From assembly GCF_001373415.1 (NCBI RefSeq), contig NZ_CDSE01000025.1:1-64000 (forward strand): a DNA stretch of 64,000 nt. The letters are read 5' to 3'. Below the pieces are notes generated by a model. It was given only the letters and a program-made list of their open reading frames with translations. It ran no database searches and was not told the DNA's origin. Every line of letters starts with the position of its first letter. The first letter of the stretch is position 1. The position numbers were made by a program, and so were the translations under genes. This DNA is from Paenibacillus dakarensis (GTDB lineage: Bacteria; Bacillota; Bacilli; Paenibacillales; Paenibacillaceae). This document shows, piece by piece, positions 36,895-46,160 of the stretch.

Positions 36895-37026
36895 CGGAGA
36901 AGGCGGAATTATTCTGGAGAAGCGAAGCGCGCACCTTTGTCCCCGGATTTCAACAATATTAACACAATTAATAAGAAATCTGGGGACAACAGTGCTCGGA
37001 AGAATGATCCGCATTCGTAGTGATGC
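36895..37026 (+). repeat. Structured intergenic repeat, copy A
   Basis: A 132-nt element. 5' block: CGGAGAAGGCGG...GAGAAGCGAAGCG...CCTTTG. Then a 15-bp stem, TTGTCCCCGGATTTC (36937-36951) with GAAATCTGGGGACAA (36975-36989), enclosing 23 nt. 3' block: GGAAGAATGATCCGCATTCG. Copy B at 55572-55702 (minus) has the same blocks, stem length and loop length, with compensatory base-pair changes. I do not recognise it as a named RNA family. Confidence 0.75.
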
Positions 37027-37070
37027 TAAAACTTGTGTAGGTGTTTTTTAAGGTAGCTCTTATGGATAAA

Positions 37071-37808
37071 TTATATCTGATCCACAATAAGTGCATACAC
37101 AATGCCCGGTCCATGAACACCGATGGTTAAATCGTTCTCAATGTCGGCAGAGCGGCTTGGGCCCGAAATAAAATGAATGCCTGCAGGCAAATTTTCTCGC
37201 CCAGCCGAATCAAAGTTCACCACAATTTCTCCGATCCGCGTCTTCAAACGATCCGCAGGTATAATTGCGATAAGTACGGTAGGCAGAAGGCTGACTGCTC
37301 TGCCCTGATCAGCTGAAGAGAGAACTACCATAGAACCTGTATAAGCTGCGGCATAGTCTGCTACAACGATACCGAAATCAGCTTCAGCAGCTTTGGAACG
37401 CCAGTCGGTGTCATGGTTATTATTCCAGACCGAAATATCGGTATTTGGCAGCACGGTCTCCAAGTCAAGCTGTGTAAGCTCCATCTGATTTTGCCGAAGA
37501 ATGCGGCGTGCACCCATTTCTTCAGCTTTCACGGCTATAAACTGCCTTACCTGATCCATATTCGTCAAGTGAGCAGCATAGCCTCCAGCAGCTTCTATAT
37601 TTACTGTGAATTGTTGAATCCGATCTTCCTGTGACCAGTTGAATTCATTCCAGAAATCCGGAGCGCCGCGAAAAGGATGCTCCGGCTTCTGCAGTACACG
37701 CGGCCTGTTCAGCTTGGCGGCGATTCCATTCATAAATAATGCCTGTTTCTTTCTTGACTTCTCCTCCATGGAAGCAAGCCATTCCTGATGCGATTGCTGT
37801 GTGCTCAT
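37071..37808 (-). CDS. lutC: L-lactate utilisation protein LutC
   Basis: A 245-residue LUD-domain protein, third subunit of the LutABC iron-sulfur L-lactate oxidising system. Recognisable: PFRGAPDFWNEF near residue 45, ADFGIVVADYAAAYTGSMVVLSSADQGRAVSLLP and the C-terminal GIHFISGPSRSADIENDLTIGVHGP. Its ATG overlaps the lutB stop codon (4 nt), showing a translationally coupled lutABC operon. Here it would consume L-lactate made from L-lactaldehyde in rhamnose and fucose breakdown. Confidence 0.95.
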   Translation of the reverse strand: MSTQQSHQEWLASMEEKSRKKQALFMNGIAAKLNRPRVLQKPEHPFRGAPDFWNEFNWSQEDRIQQFTVNIEAAGGYAAHLTNMDQVRQFIAVKAEEMGARRILRQNQMELTQLDLETVLPNTDISVWNNNHDTDWRSKAAEADFGIVVADYAAAYTGSMVVLSSADQGRAVSLLPTVLIAIIPADRLKTRIGEIVVNFDSAGRENLPAGIHFISGPSRSADIENDLTIGVHGPGIVYALIVDQI

Positions 37809-39316
37809 GAGGTCTCCCCATCCTTCTCACGCTTTATAATAATCTGCTTCAGCCTGTTCTCTATGCCGGAATCCATTTCCTTTATGCCCTGGCGAATCTC
37901 CTCCTCAAGCGTTGGCCATCTGTCCCGGAAGGATTCTTTGGGCAAGCTCGGCATTACACGGTATGAATTCCATCCCTTTAACGGCCCAACTTTTGTACGT
38001 ATTTCTCCGTCTCGAACGACCAGCTTCTGTCCAAGCTTCCCGAGACGAATAACACTTCTGAAGCGTTTGGAGTTGCCCATAATCGCCGCAAAGCCTTTCA
38101 TAGCCGTTCCTTCAAGCTTATCTCCTCGCCCGGCTTCAACTTTGCGCCTGCGCAGGGAGACCAGCATATCATGGAGCGGAATTTTCACCGGACAAGCTTC
38201 ATAGCAGGCACCGCATAGGCTTGAAGCATTGGCGATATCGTCCCATTCAGCTACATTTTTCTGCAGGGCAGGTGTGAGCACGGCACCAATCGGGCCACTG
38301 TAGGTGCCGCCGTAGGCGTGCCCCCCGATTTGCCTGTAGACCGGACAAGCATTAAGGCAAGCACCGCAGCGGATACAGTTAAGAAGCTCCTGAAACTCTG
38401 GATCACCGAGCTGCAGTGACCGCCCATTGTCGAGAATAATAATATGCATCTCATCCGGACCATCCGCATCATGCTCTCTTCGCGGTCCGGTGATTCCTGA
38501 CATATAAACCGTCAGCTTCTGACCGGTTGCTGAACGGGGGAGCAGAGTTGCCATGACTTCGAGATCAGACCAGGACGGAATAATCCGCTCCATCCCCATC
38601 AGCGTAATTTGTGTCTTCGGAAGTGTTGTAACCATACGGGCGTTGCCCTCATTCTCAAACAATACCATGGAACCCGTTTCAGCGATGGCAAAATTGCAGC
38701 CGGTCATGCCGATATCCGCATCAAGAAACTTCTCTCTGAGCTTGTTCCTGACAAATCCAGCCAATATCGTTGTATCCGGTGGAAGAGTCTCTCCTGCTTC
38801 CTTCGACAGCAGATCAGCAATCTGATAGCGGTTCTTGTGAATAGCAGGAATAATGATATGGGACGGCGTTTCATCAGCCAGCTGAATAATATACTCACCG
38901 AGATCGGTCTCAACCGCTTCCACACCAATAGACTCCAGCGCTTTATTGAGGTGCAGTTCCTCTGAAACCATCGACTTCGATTTCACGACCGATTTAGCCG
39001 AATTCCGTTTCGCAATCTCAAGAGATATATCCACCGCCTCTTCCGCAGTCTCGGCGAAATGAACATGCACCCCGTTAGCCCGGGCATTATCAGCGAATAA
39101 ATTCAAGTAATAATCCAGATTGGCAATGGTTTGAAGCCGGATTTGACGCCCCCTCTCCCGCCATATGTCCCAATTTCCGTGATCTGCAGAAGCTTTCAAT
39201 TTCCCGCTGCGAAGCCTCTCCGTTGTAAACCGGACTGCACTCCGCAGAAAATCATTGTTGAGCGCCAATCGGGAACGCTGCTTCATACTTATCTTTTTTG
39301 ATCCGGATGTACTCAT
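37805..39316 (-). CDS. lutB: L-lactate utilisation iron-sulfur protein LutB
   Basis: A 503-residue protein with an N-terminal LUD domain (SKSMVSEELHLNKALESIGVEAVETDLGEYIIQL) and a C-terminal pair of 4Fe-4S motifs, CIRCGACLNACPVYRQ and CGACYEACPVKIPLHDML. It moves electrons in L-lactate to pyruvate oxidation. It overlaps both neighbours by 4 nt. ATG 39316 has GGAG 10 nt upstream, inside lutA. Confidence 0.96.
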   Translation of the reverse strand: MSTSGSKKISMKQRSRLALNNDFLRSAVRFTTERLRSGKLKASADHGNWDIWRERGRQIRLQTIANLDYYLNLFADNARANGVHVHFAETAEEAVDISLEIAKRNSAKSVVKSKSMVSEELHLNKALESIGVEAVETDLGEYIIQLADETPSHIIIPAIHKNRYQIADLLSKEAGETLPPDTTILAGFVRNKLREKFLDADIGMTGCNFAIAETGSMVLFENEGNARMVTTLPKTQITLMGMERIIPSWSDLEVMATLLPRSATGQKLTVYMSGITGPRREHDADGPDEMHIIILDNGRSLQLGDPEFQELLNCIRCGACLNACPVYRQIGGHAYGGTYSGPIGAVLTPALQKNVAEWDDIANASSLCGACYEACPVKIPLHDMLVSLRRRKVEAGRGDKLEGTAMKGFAAIMGNSKRFRSVIRLGKLGQKLVVRDGEIRTKVGPLKGWNSYRVMPSLPKESFRDRWPTLEEEIRQGIKEMDSGIENRLKQIIIKREKDGETS

Positions 39317-40041
39317 GTTCGCTTCACTCCTTCATACAGAAGCTCTGCCAAATGCATCACCTGTACCTTCTCCCCGCGATATCTGAGGTTTCCGGCAATA
39401 TTCATCAAGCAAGCCATATCAAGTCCGACCAACACAGAGGCCTCCGTCTCGACAATGTGATCCACCTTTTCGGTGACCATCGCTCCGGAAATATCCGCCA
39501 TTTTAACAGCGAAAGTACCCCCAAATCCACAGCAGTCCTCGGCAAATGGCAGCGGCACGAATTCCAGCTCCTTCACCTGCCGCAATAACTCCATCGGTTC
39601 GTCCTTTACTCCAAGCAGGCGGCTGCCGTGACAGGATGGATGATACGTAACCTTTTGCGGAAATATGGCTCCGACATCCGTTACCCCGAGTACTTTAACA
39701 AGGAACTGTGAGAATTCATACGTTTTCTGCTGTAAATCCTTTGCCTTTTTCAAGTAGATTGGATCATCCTTAAACAGGTCAGTGTAATGATGAATCATGT
39801 ATGTGCAGGAGCCTGAAGGAGACACGACAAAGTCACTGTCTTCAAAAGCATCCAAAATAGTCCGGGCACTTTTTCGGGCTTCGTCCCAATAACCGCTGTT
39901 ATATGCAGGCTGCCCGCAGCAAGTCTGAATATCAGGGAACTCCAGTATTACACCATAACGGGCAAGCAGCCGAACCATCGCCTCCGATACCCGCGGAAAC
40001 ATAGCTTCGCTTAAGCATGTTACAAATAAGGATATTTTCAT
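39313..40041 (-). CDS. lutA: L-lactate utilisation protein LutA (CCG-domain)
   Basis: I start at ATG 40041 (MKISLFVTCLSEAMFP, 242 aa) with GGCGGGG upstream; a longer frame starts at 40059. It has two CCG Fe-S binding units: Cys9-Cys41/Cys42-Cys79 and Cys137-Cys170/Cys171-Cys210, as in GlcF/heterodisulfide-reductase-type subunits. First gene of lutABC. A consensus CcpA site lies ~90 nt upstream, so glucose repression is likely. Confidence 0.95.
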   Translation of the reverse strand: MKISLFVTCLSEAMFPRVSEAMVRLLARYGVILEFPDIQTCCGQPAYNSGYWDEARKSARTILDAFEDSDFVVSPSGSCTYMIHHYTDLFKDDPIYLKKAKDLQQKTYEFSQFLVKVLGVTDVGAIFPQKVTYHPSCHGSRLLGVKDEPMELLRQVKELEFVPLPFAEDCCGFGGTFAVKMADISGAMVTEKVDHIVETEASVLVGLDMACLMNIAGNLRYRGEKVQVMHLAELLYEGVKRT

Positions 40042-40125
40042 GTGCACCCCGCCTACCATTCATATAATCTCGCCTATTTACAAGAAGAGACGGGTTCACC
40101 TGCCCATTAGGACGGCTTCCGTTTC

Positions 40126-40139
40126 TGTTAACGCTTACA
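40126..40139 (-). promoter_or_regulatory. CcpA-binding cre site of the lutABC operon
   Basis: Minus strand TGTAAGCGTTAACA matches the cre consensus TGTAANCGNTNACA at every fixed base. It lies 85-98 nt upstream of the lutA start codon and downstream of the previous terminator, where it would repress lutABC under carbon excess. Confidence 0.8.
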
Positions 40140-40163
40140 TGGATTCCAAGTCTTTATATTGTA

Positions 40164-40188
40164 AAAAGAACCCCCGAGATCGGGGGAT
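40164..40188 (-). terminator. Terminator of the rhamnose operon
   Basis: Stem CCCCCGA / TCGGGGG with a 2-4 nt loop, followed on the minus strand by TTCTTTTT. It ends the rhaEW-rhaA-rhaB-DeoR transcript and separates it from lutABC. Confidence 0.9.
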
Positions 40189-40238
40189 TGAACATGGATC
40201 CTGCATAATTGTCCCTACAGCGTGAACCGGCTATCACG

Positions 40239-41015
40239 TTATACAGAGATCATTTGGATACCGCGCTCTATGAATGGCGCTGCATCTTCAGCGGATAGAC
40301 GTTTATCCGTAATAATAGTTCCGATCCGCTGAAGATCTGAAACCTGCGTGAAGGCCTGAACTCCAAATTTACTCGCATCCGCGAGCAGAATTACATCATC
40401 TGCCATACCGATCATCTTGTGCTTGATTCTGGCCTGCAGCTCATTGGACTCGCTAAGACCTCTCTCCAAATGAATCCCTTTGAAGGATAGAAACGCTTTA
40501 TCCACATGATAGGAATCCAGGGATCGCTCAGCGAGCGGACCTACAAAGGAGAGGGACCGATGTGCCATAATACCTCCAGTCGAGATCACCTCGATCTTCT
40601 CCTTGCCGCCGAGTTCAGCCGCAGCCTTGATGGAATTGGTTAGTACCGTTAACGGAAAATCAGGAATCAGACGGGCCATATACCAGGCGGTAGTGCTCGC
40701 ATCAAGCAGAATCCGCTGATTCGGTTCAATCAGCTTAACCGCTTCCTCTGCAATTCGCTGCTTTTCCTCAGCGTGCATAATCTCACGTTCTGTAAAAGGA
40801 ATTTCAGGTTGAGAACGCCAAGGAGTAGATTGATCCTTAACACTAACCGCACCTCCATGAGACCGGCGAAGACGTCCCGAATCCTCGAGCCGGTCTAAAT
40901 CCCGGCGAATGGTTTCCTCCGTTACGCCGCAAAGCTCACTCAGTTCGGTTACCCGGATACTTCCTCTCTCGTTGACCAAATGTACAATCTTCTCATAACG
41001 TTCTGCAACCAGCAT
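40239..41015 (-). CDS. rhaR: DeoR family regulator of rhamnose genes
   Basis: I start at ATG 41015 (MLVAERYEKIVHLVNERG, 258 aa, normal for DeoR). An ATG at 41027 overlaps the AAGGATGAAGAG ribosome binding region. Residues 1-57 are the DeoR HTH (RVTELSELCGVTEETIRRDLDRLEDSGRL). Residues ~75-240 are the sugar-phosphate sensor fold (RILLDASTTAWYMARLIPDF, ILLADASKFGVQAF). It lies 14 nt after rhaB as the last gene of the operon. B. subtilis RhaR is also of the DeoR type; the symbol rests on that analogy. The effector is probably L-rhamnulose-1-phosphate. Confidence 0.88.
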   Translation of the reverse strand: MLVAERYEKIVHLVNERGSIRVTELSELCGVTEETIRRDLDRLEDSGRLRRSHGGAVSVKDQSTPWRSQPEIPFTEREIMHAEEKQRIAEEAVKLIEPNQRILLDASTTAWYMARLIPDFPLTVLTNSIKAAAELGGKEKIEVISTGGIMAHRSLSFVGPLAERSLDSYHVDKAFLSFKGIHLERGLSESNELQARIKHKMIGMADDVILLADASKFGVQAFTQVSDLQRIGTIITDKRLSAEDAAPFIERGIQMISV

Positions 41016-41029
41016 AAATCTCTTCATCC

Positions 41030-42514
41030 TTACTGTTGTATTTTTGAAGTCAAACCTATGATTTGACGAAATCTTCCGAATGCTTCTTCCCACTCTGCCT
41101 GTTGTTCCGGCTCATATACCTTAACTCCAAATGAATGACGGATCAACTTTCGGGCTTCCCAAATGTCTGATATTTCTCCCCGGGCAATCCACTGAACAAC
41201 CAGATTGCCAACGGCACTTCCTTCTGCAGGCCCGGCCCATACCGGCTTGCCAATCGCATTAGCCGTCCATTGACAAAGCAGCTCATTATGAATGCCTCCG
41301 CCTACCATATGCAGACCATTAAACCGTTGTCCAGACAATTGCTCTGTCATTTCCAGGACATAGCGGTATTTTAGAGCAAGGCTTTCAAGAATGCAGCGCA
41401 CTATATCACCGGGTTCCCTAGGAACAGGTTGATTGGTTTGGACTGCATACTCTTGGATGACTGCGGGCATATCACCTGGCGACAGAAACATCTCATCATC
41501 CGGATCAATATAACAAACGAATGGCGAAGCCATTTCAGCCATGTTAACCAATTCGGGAAAAGAATACACAAGGCCTTTCTTTTCCCAGGCACGGCGGCTC
41601 TCCTGCAAAATCCAAAGACCCATGATGTTCTTCAGAAGACGGTATGTACCATAAGCACCGCCCTCATTCGTAAAGTTGAGTTCTCGAGCTTTATCATTGA
41701 TCACCGGTTTATCCACTTCTGTACCCATGAGTGACCAGGTGCCGCAGCTTAGATAAGCAAAGCTGCGCTCCAGTGCAGGTACGGAAACGACAGCGGAGCC
41801 AGTATCGTGCTCTGCAACGGCATACACAGGAATAGCGGGAACGCCTAGTTCACCCATAACAGAGGAACGCAGCGAGCCTGTCATTGTGCCTGGGTTTACT
41901 ACAGGAGAGAACAATGATTTGGAAAGACCAATCCGTTGTATAATATCTTCATCCCAGCAGTTCTTCACTGGGTTGTATAGCTGTGTCGTCGTAGCGTTCG
42001 TAAACTCACTGTTCATCTCACCCGTTAGAAAATAACGCAGCAGATCCGGTATCATGAGAAGTCTGTTTGCGCTTTCCAGCTGGGGTGAGTGATTCTGTCT
42101 CATTGCAGCGAGCTGGTAAATGGAATTGAACGGGAGAAACTGAATCCCCGTACGGCTGAATATTTCAGATGCCGGGATCTCCTTAAACAGCCGTTCCATT
42201 ACTCCCTCGGTTTGTGTATCCCTATAATGGTACGGATTTCCGAGAAGTTCTCCATTGTCACCAATCAATCCGAAATCAACAGCCCATGAATCGATCCCTA
42301 TGCTGGTCGGAGCAGCGTTCAACTGCTTGCTTTTTAACAAACCCTGCTTCATTTCATGATATAGACGGAGAATATCCCACTGCAGCCGTTGACCAACTTG
42401 AACGGGATCATTCGGAAAACGGTGAATTTCCTCAATAATCATCTTATGATCATTCAGACGACCGAGCAGCGCTCTGCCGCTGCTCGCCCCTAAATCAAAA
42501 GCAAGAACACTCAT
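41030..42514 (-). CDS. rhaB: L-rhamnulokinase
   Basis: A 494-residue FGGY kinase that phosphorylates L-rhamnulose at O-1. ATG 42514 is chosen for its GGGGAGG. Motifs: VLAFDLGASSGRALLG, GIDSWAVDFGLIGDNGELLGNPYHYRD, YLSCGTWSLMGTEVD and LHMVGGGIHNELLCQWTANA. It is similar throughout to the fuc-operon kinase at 9620. It follows rhaA at 48 nt. Its position between rhaA and the DeoR gene supports the rhamnose assignment. Confidence 0.95.
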   Translation of the reverse strand: MSVLAFDLGASSGRALLGRLNDHKMIIEEIHRFPNDPVQVGQRLQWDILRLYHEMKQGLLKSKQLNAAPTSIGIDSWAVDFGLIGDNGELLGNPYHYRDTQTEGVMERLFKEIPASEIFSRTGIQFLPFNSIYQLAAMRQNHSPQLESANRLLMIPDLLRYFLTGEMNSEFTNATTTQLYNPVKNCWDEDIIQRIGLSKSLFSPVVNPGTMTGSLRSSVMGELGVPAIPVYAVAEHDTGSAVVSVPALERSFAYLSCGTWSLMGTEVDKPVINDKARELNFTNEGGAYGTYRLLKNIMGLWILQESRRAWEKKGLVYSFPELVNMAEMASPFVCYIDPDDEMFLSPGDMPAVIQEYAVQTNQPVPREPGDIVRCILESLALKYRYVLEMTEQLSGQRFNGLHMVGGGIHNELLCQWTANAIGKPVWAGPAEGSAVGNLVVQWIARGEISDIWEARKLIRHSFGVKVYEPEQQAEWEEAFGRFRQIIGLTSKIQQ

Positions 42515-42562
42515 TAGGCGGCCTCCCCGTTCTTCATCGGATGTAATGCTCCCCATTGCTGC

Positions 42563-43819
42563 TTAACGCTTCAATAGTACTTCCGTTTCATAGGCCTTTA
42601 CCTCAGCAAGCCAGTTTTCCCGGACAGGAACCCCCATTTGGGCACAGTAATAATCCCAAACCGCGCCAAAAGGATAGGATTTAAATTCCTCCAGCAAGGC
42701 TAATCTCGTTGTGTAATCGCCTTCAAATTCCGCTTTCTTTAGAGACTCCGTCGGTTCGAGCATGGCGCGAAGCAGCGCCTTTATCGTATTCCGGGTACCA
42801 ATGACCCATGCTGCAACCCGATTTATGCTTCCGTCAAAGAAGTCGAGACCAATATGTGTGGTTTCAATCAGATTATTTCGTACCAGTTCCCTGCCGATTT
42901 CGATCAGCTCATCATCCATAATGACAACATGATCGCTGTCCCATCGCATCGGACGGCTGACGTGAAGCAGTATGCCGTCAGTGAACAGTGACAGAGACGA
43001 CAGCTTTCCCGCAATGCTTTCGGTTGGATGGAAATGCCCTGCGTCCAGACATATCAGCTTATTGTTACTAATCCCGTAACCCATATAAAATTCATGGGAA
43101 CCGACAACATAAGCCTCCGAGCCAATACCGAATAATTTGCTTTCAAGAGCATCCAGATTGTGAGCCGGGTTCAGCTCTTCAGCGAAAACTTCATCCAGTG
43201 CTTCCTTAAGGCGCTGCCTCGGTGTTAAACGATCTACCGGTACATCTTTGTAACCATCGGGAACCCAAATGTTCGTCACACAGGTCTGACCCAGCTGCTC
43301 ACCGAAATAAGCGCCAATTCTCCGGGATGCCTTACAATGATCAATCCAGAATCGCCGAATTTCCGGATCCGGATGGCTAAGAGTGAATCCATCCTTGGAC
43401 TTTTCGTGCGAGAAGCATGTCGGATTGAAATCCAGACCCAATCCCTGCTCCTTCGCCCAGTCCACCCATGTCTGAAAATGCTTAGGCTCCAGCTGATCCA
43501 GGTCCACCTGCTCATCCGTATCCGCGTAAATGGCATGAAGATTCACTTTATGCTTTCCTGGAATCATGGAGAGTGCCTTTTGCAGATCCGCACGAAGCTG
43601 TTCTGCCGTTTGCGCAGCACCCGGATACTGTCCCGTAACCGATATTCCTCCACTTAGTTCCTGATCTCCGAACAAAAAGCCCTGAACATCATCCCCCTGC
43701 CAGCAGTGCACCGAAATCTTGATTTGCTCCAACTTTTCCAGGGCTTTATCCACATCGACCCCGTGCTGTTCATAAAGCTGCTTCGCCTCTTCAAATCTCT
43801 GTACCACTTCTTTACGCAT
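42563..43819 (-). CDS. rhaA: L-rhamnose isomerase
   Basis: A 418-residue Mn-dependent ketol isomerase (E. coli RhaA: 419). Family blocks: [87 protein letters not shown] and [17 protein letters not shown]. These hold the His/Asp/Glu metal ligands. ATG 43819 follows AAGGAGGG, and a stable hairpin lies just upstream of that ribosome binding site. Confidence 0.97.
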   Translation of the reverse strand: MRKEVVQRFEEAKQLYEQHGVDVDKALEKLEQIKISVHCWQGDDVQGFLFGDQELSGGISVTGQYPGAAQTAEQLRADLQKALSMIPGKHKVNLHAIYADTDEQVDLDQLEPKHFQTWVDWAKEQGLGLDFNPTCFSHEKSKDGFTLSHPDPEIRRFWIDHCKASRRIGAYFGEQLGQTCVTNIWVPDGYKDVPVDRLTPRQRLKEALDEVFAEELNPAHNLDALESKLFGIGSEAYVVGSHEFYMGYGISNNKLICLDAGHFHPTESIAGKLSSLSLFTDGILLHVSRPMRWDSDHVVIMDDELIEIGRELVRNNLIETTHIGLDFFDGSINRVAAWVIGTRNTIKALLRAMLEPTESLKKAEFEGDYTTRLALLEEFKSYPFGAVWDYYCAQMGVPVRENWLAEVKAYETEVLLKR

Positions 43820-43833
43820 CCTATACCCTCCTT

Positions 43834-43884
43834 AAAAGAGACGTTTGAACTGTACGTTAAAAACCGTCTTCAAAACGTCTCTTT
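43834..43884 (-). other. Intercistronic hairpin between rhaEW and rhaA
   Basis: Arms AAAGAGACGTTT / AAACGTCTCTTT enclose ~25 nt. On the minus strand the 3' arm runs straight into the rhaA ribosome binding site AAGGAGG. Possible roles: attenuation between the genes, mRNA processing, or control of access to the ribosome binding site. Confidence 0.7.
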
Positions 43885-43917
43885 CAATTGATTTAGTTAC
43901 ATGGATTAATCAAGGTA

Positions 43918-45987
43918 CTACCTGCTAAATGCTGCAGGGACACCACCGTCGATCGTGAGCATGCAGCCTGTCGTTTTCTCAGACCGGGATGAAGCGAAGA
44001 ACGCGATGCCTTCAGCGATATCTCTTGGATAGATGTTTACAAGTAATGTTGTCCGCTTGCGGTAATACTCCTCAAGCTCATCTGGTTCAATACCATACGC
44101 TGCAGCCCGTTCATTCCGCCAGTTGGAATTCCAGATCGCAGAGCCTTGCAGAATCGCATCCGGAAGAACCGTATTGACACGAATCCCGTATTGTCCGCCC
44201 TCAGCCGCGATACAGCGGGCTAAATGTGCTTCAAGTGCCTTAACTGAGCTGTATGCTGAAGCATTCTTGCCCGCATATATGGAATTTTTCGAACCTACAA
44301 ATACCATGCTGCCGCCGATACTTTGCTCTTTCATCATTTTGAACGCTTCACGAGCAACCAGGAAATATCCGGTTCCAAGTACATTCATGTTCAGATTCCA
44401 TTCTTTCAGCGTGGTTTCATCAAAAGGACTGGATGTGGCCAAACCTGCATTGTTCACGATGATATCCACGCCACCATATGCAACGGCTGATGCTTGATAA
44501 GCCGAACGAACCGCGGCTTCATCCGTCACGTCCATCTTAACAGCGATTGCCCGGTTCTCCCCGTACTTCTCGTTAATTTCTCCGGCTACCTTCTCTGCTC
44601 CCTCCTGATTCAGGTCGGCGAGTATAACGTGGGCTCCCTCGGATACAAGACGCCGTGCAGTTTCGCTTCCAATTCCACCTGCACCGCCAGTGATAAAGGC
44701 AATCTGGCGGGAGAATTCAGCTTCCTTCGGCGCAAGTGTCAGCTTATACAGCTCCAGCGGCCAGTACTCCACATTGTACGATTCGTTCTCACTCAAGGAA
44801 ACGAACTTGCCAAGAGCGGTTGCTCCGCGCATAACCGCAATAGCCCGGTGATAAAGTGCGCCGCTTACTTTAGAGTTCGACCAGCTTTTTCCGGAATTAA
44901 TCATACCAACACCAGGTATCAATATGACGCGTGGAGCAGCCTCGAACATGACATCGCCTTCATGCTTGTTACGTTCAAAATATGCTTTATATTGTTCTTT
45001 ATATGAAGAAATACCTTCTTGCAGTTTCACCTTTAGTCCATCAATATCCTCGGGATCCGGTGTCCAGTCGATAAAGAGAGGTATCATTTTGGTATGTACC
45101 AGATGGTCCGGACAAGCTGCCCCCACCTGAGACAACTCAAATGAGTCTTTCCCACCGACAAATGCCAGCACATCCTCCTCGTCATCAAATGAAAGAATCA
45201 TTTTCTTAACATCACTTACTGCGCCGCGAATTAAAGGCATTACCTCCGCAGCTATGCTCTGGCGCGCCTCAGCAGGAAGCGGGCTGTGCTTCATACCTCC
45301 ATACATTCGATCCGGATTGATTCTCTCTTCAATGAAGGTCTCGGCTTCACTAATGATTCTGATCGTCTGGGCATAACATTGTTCGGACGAATCTCCCCAG
45401 GTCACTAGTCCATGCTTCTCCATAAGAACCAACTCGGCGTTCGGATTGCTCATAACGCCTTCTGCAATCATTTTGGATAACGTAAATCCAGGTCTTATAT
45501 AAGGAACCCATACAAAGCGGTCACCAAAAATCTCTTTGGCCAGTTCTTTGCCGTTGTCAGCACAGCATAGGCTAATGATGGCATCGGGATGTGTGTGGTC
45601 GACATGATTAAATGGAAGGAATGCATGAAGTAATGTTTCAATAGAAGCTCTAGGATCTTTGGAATCGATCATACAATTGGCCAAATAGGCAACCATCTCT
45701 TCATCCGGCATTTCATCTCGCTCAAACAAAGGTCTGATGTCATCCATCCGAAGCCCTGTAAAATTGCCTGCTTTCATCGAAGCAAGATCAGATCCGCTTC
45801 CCTTTACATACATGACTTCTGTATCACGACCGCGAAAATCCTTTACCGTCGTTTTACTGGAAGTGTTGCCCCCACCCCAATTGCAGACACGGCGGTCTGC
45901 CCCAATGATATTAGAACGATAAACAAGTTCATCTAAAGTGCTGCTTGCCTGTTCAGCCTTTGATTTATCCCATAAGCTTTGAACCAT
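43918..45987 (-). CDS. rhaEW: Bifunctional L-rhamnulose-1-phosphate aldolase / L-lactaldehyde dehydrogenase
   Basis: I start at ATG 45987 (MVQSLWDKSKAEQASS, 689 aa), 9 nt after AGGAGGG. Residues ~15-390 are a class II aldolase (NWGGGNTSSK, NHVDHTHPDAI, EKHGLVTWG). Residues ~430-689 are an SDR dehydrogenase (AFITGGAGGIGSETA, NNAGLATS, YSSVKALEAHL with Tyr and Lys, GCMLTIDGG). It matches B. subtilis RhaEW in order and length. The aldolase half gives DHAP and L-lactaldehyde; the dehydrogenase half oxidises lactaldehyde to L-lactate, feeding LutABC. First gene of the rha operon. Confidence 0.95.
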   Translation of the reverse strand: MVQSLWDKSKAEQASSTLDELVYRSNIIGADRRVCNWGGGNTSSKTTVKDFRGRDTEVMYVKGSGSDLASMKAGNFTGLRMDDIRPLFERDEMPDEEMVAYLANCMIDSKDPRASIETLLHAFLPFNHVDHTHPDAIISLCCADNGKELAKEIFGDRFVWVPYIRPGFTLSKMIAEGVMSNPNAELVLMEKHGLVTWGDSSEQCYAQTIRIISEAETFIEERINPDRMYGGMKHSPLPAEARQSIAAEVMPLIRGAVSDVKKMILSFDDEEDVLAFVGGKDSFELSQVGAACPDHLVHTKMIPLFIDWTPDPEDIDGLKVKLQEGISSYKEQYKAYFERNKHEGDVMFEAAPRVILIPGVGMINSGKSWSNSKVSGALYHRAIAVMRGATALGKFVSLSENESYNVEYWPLELYKLTLAPKEAEFSRQIAFITGGAGGIGSETARRLVSEGAHVILADLNQEGAEKVAGEINEKYGENRAIAVKMDVTDEAAVRSAYQASAVAYGGVDIIVNNAGLATSSPFDETTLKEWNLNMNVLGTGYFLVAREAFKMMKEQSIGGSMVFVGSKNSIYAGKNASAYSSVKALEAHLARCIAAEGGQYGIRVNTVLPDAILQGSAIWNSNWRNERAAAYGIEPDELEEYYRKRTTLLVNIYPRDIAEGIAFFASSRSEKTTGCMLTIDGGVPAAFSR

Positions 45988-46080
45988 GAAATAATCTCCC
46001 TCCTGGAACGTTAGTTTAAAATTAAAATGTGATACCTTTGATGAATTCCTGTTTCCAATGTATTGAAAACATAATAACAT

Positions 46081-46123
46081 GCCCGTTTATTTTTGAATAG
46101 TTAAATTTCAAAAATAAACGGGC
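46081..46123. terminator. Long perfect hairpin between the tandem-aldolase gene and rhaEW
   Basis: A perfect 17-bp stem GCCCGTTTATTTTTGAA / TTCAAAAATAAACGGGC with a 9-nt loop. It lies 38 nt after the upstream gene's stop codon. No long T-run follows on the minus strand, so incomplete termination is possible. The T-rich repeat at 46125 abuts it. Confidence 0.7.
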
Positions 46124-46124
46124 A

Positions 46125-46145
46125 TTTCTTTTGTTTTATTTTGTT
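46125..46145. promoter_or_regulatory. T-rich direct repeat, copy 1 (putative RhaR operator)
   Basis: These 21 bases, built on CTTTTGTTTTATTTTG, are identical to 47488-47508. On the minus strand they read as spaced CAAAA units, the kind of A-rich direct repeat bound by several DeoR-family repressors. Located upstream of rhaEW. Confidence 0.45.
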
Positions 46146-46160
46146 TTTCGGAAGATAAAC

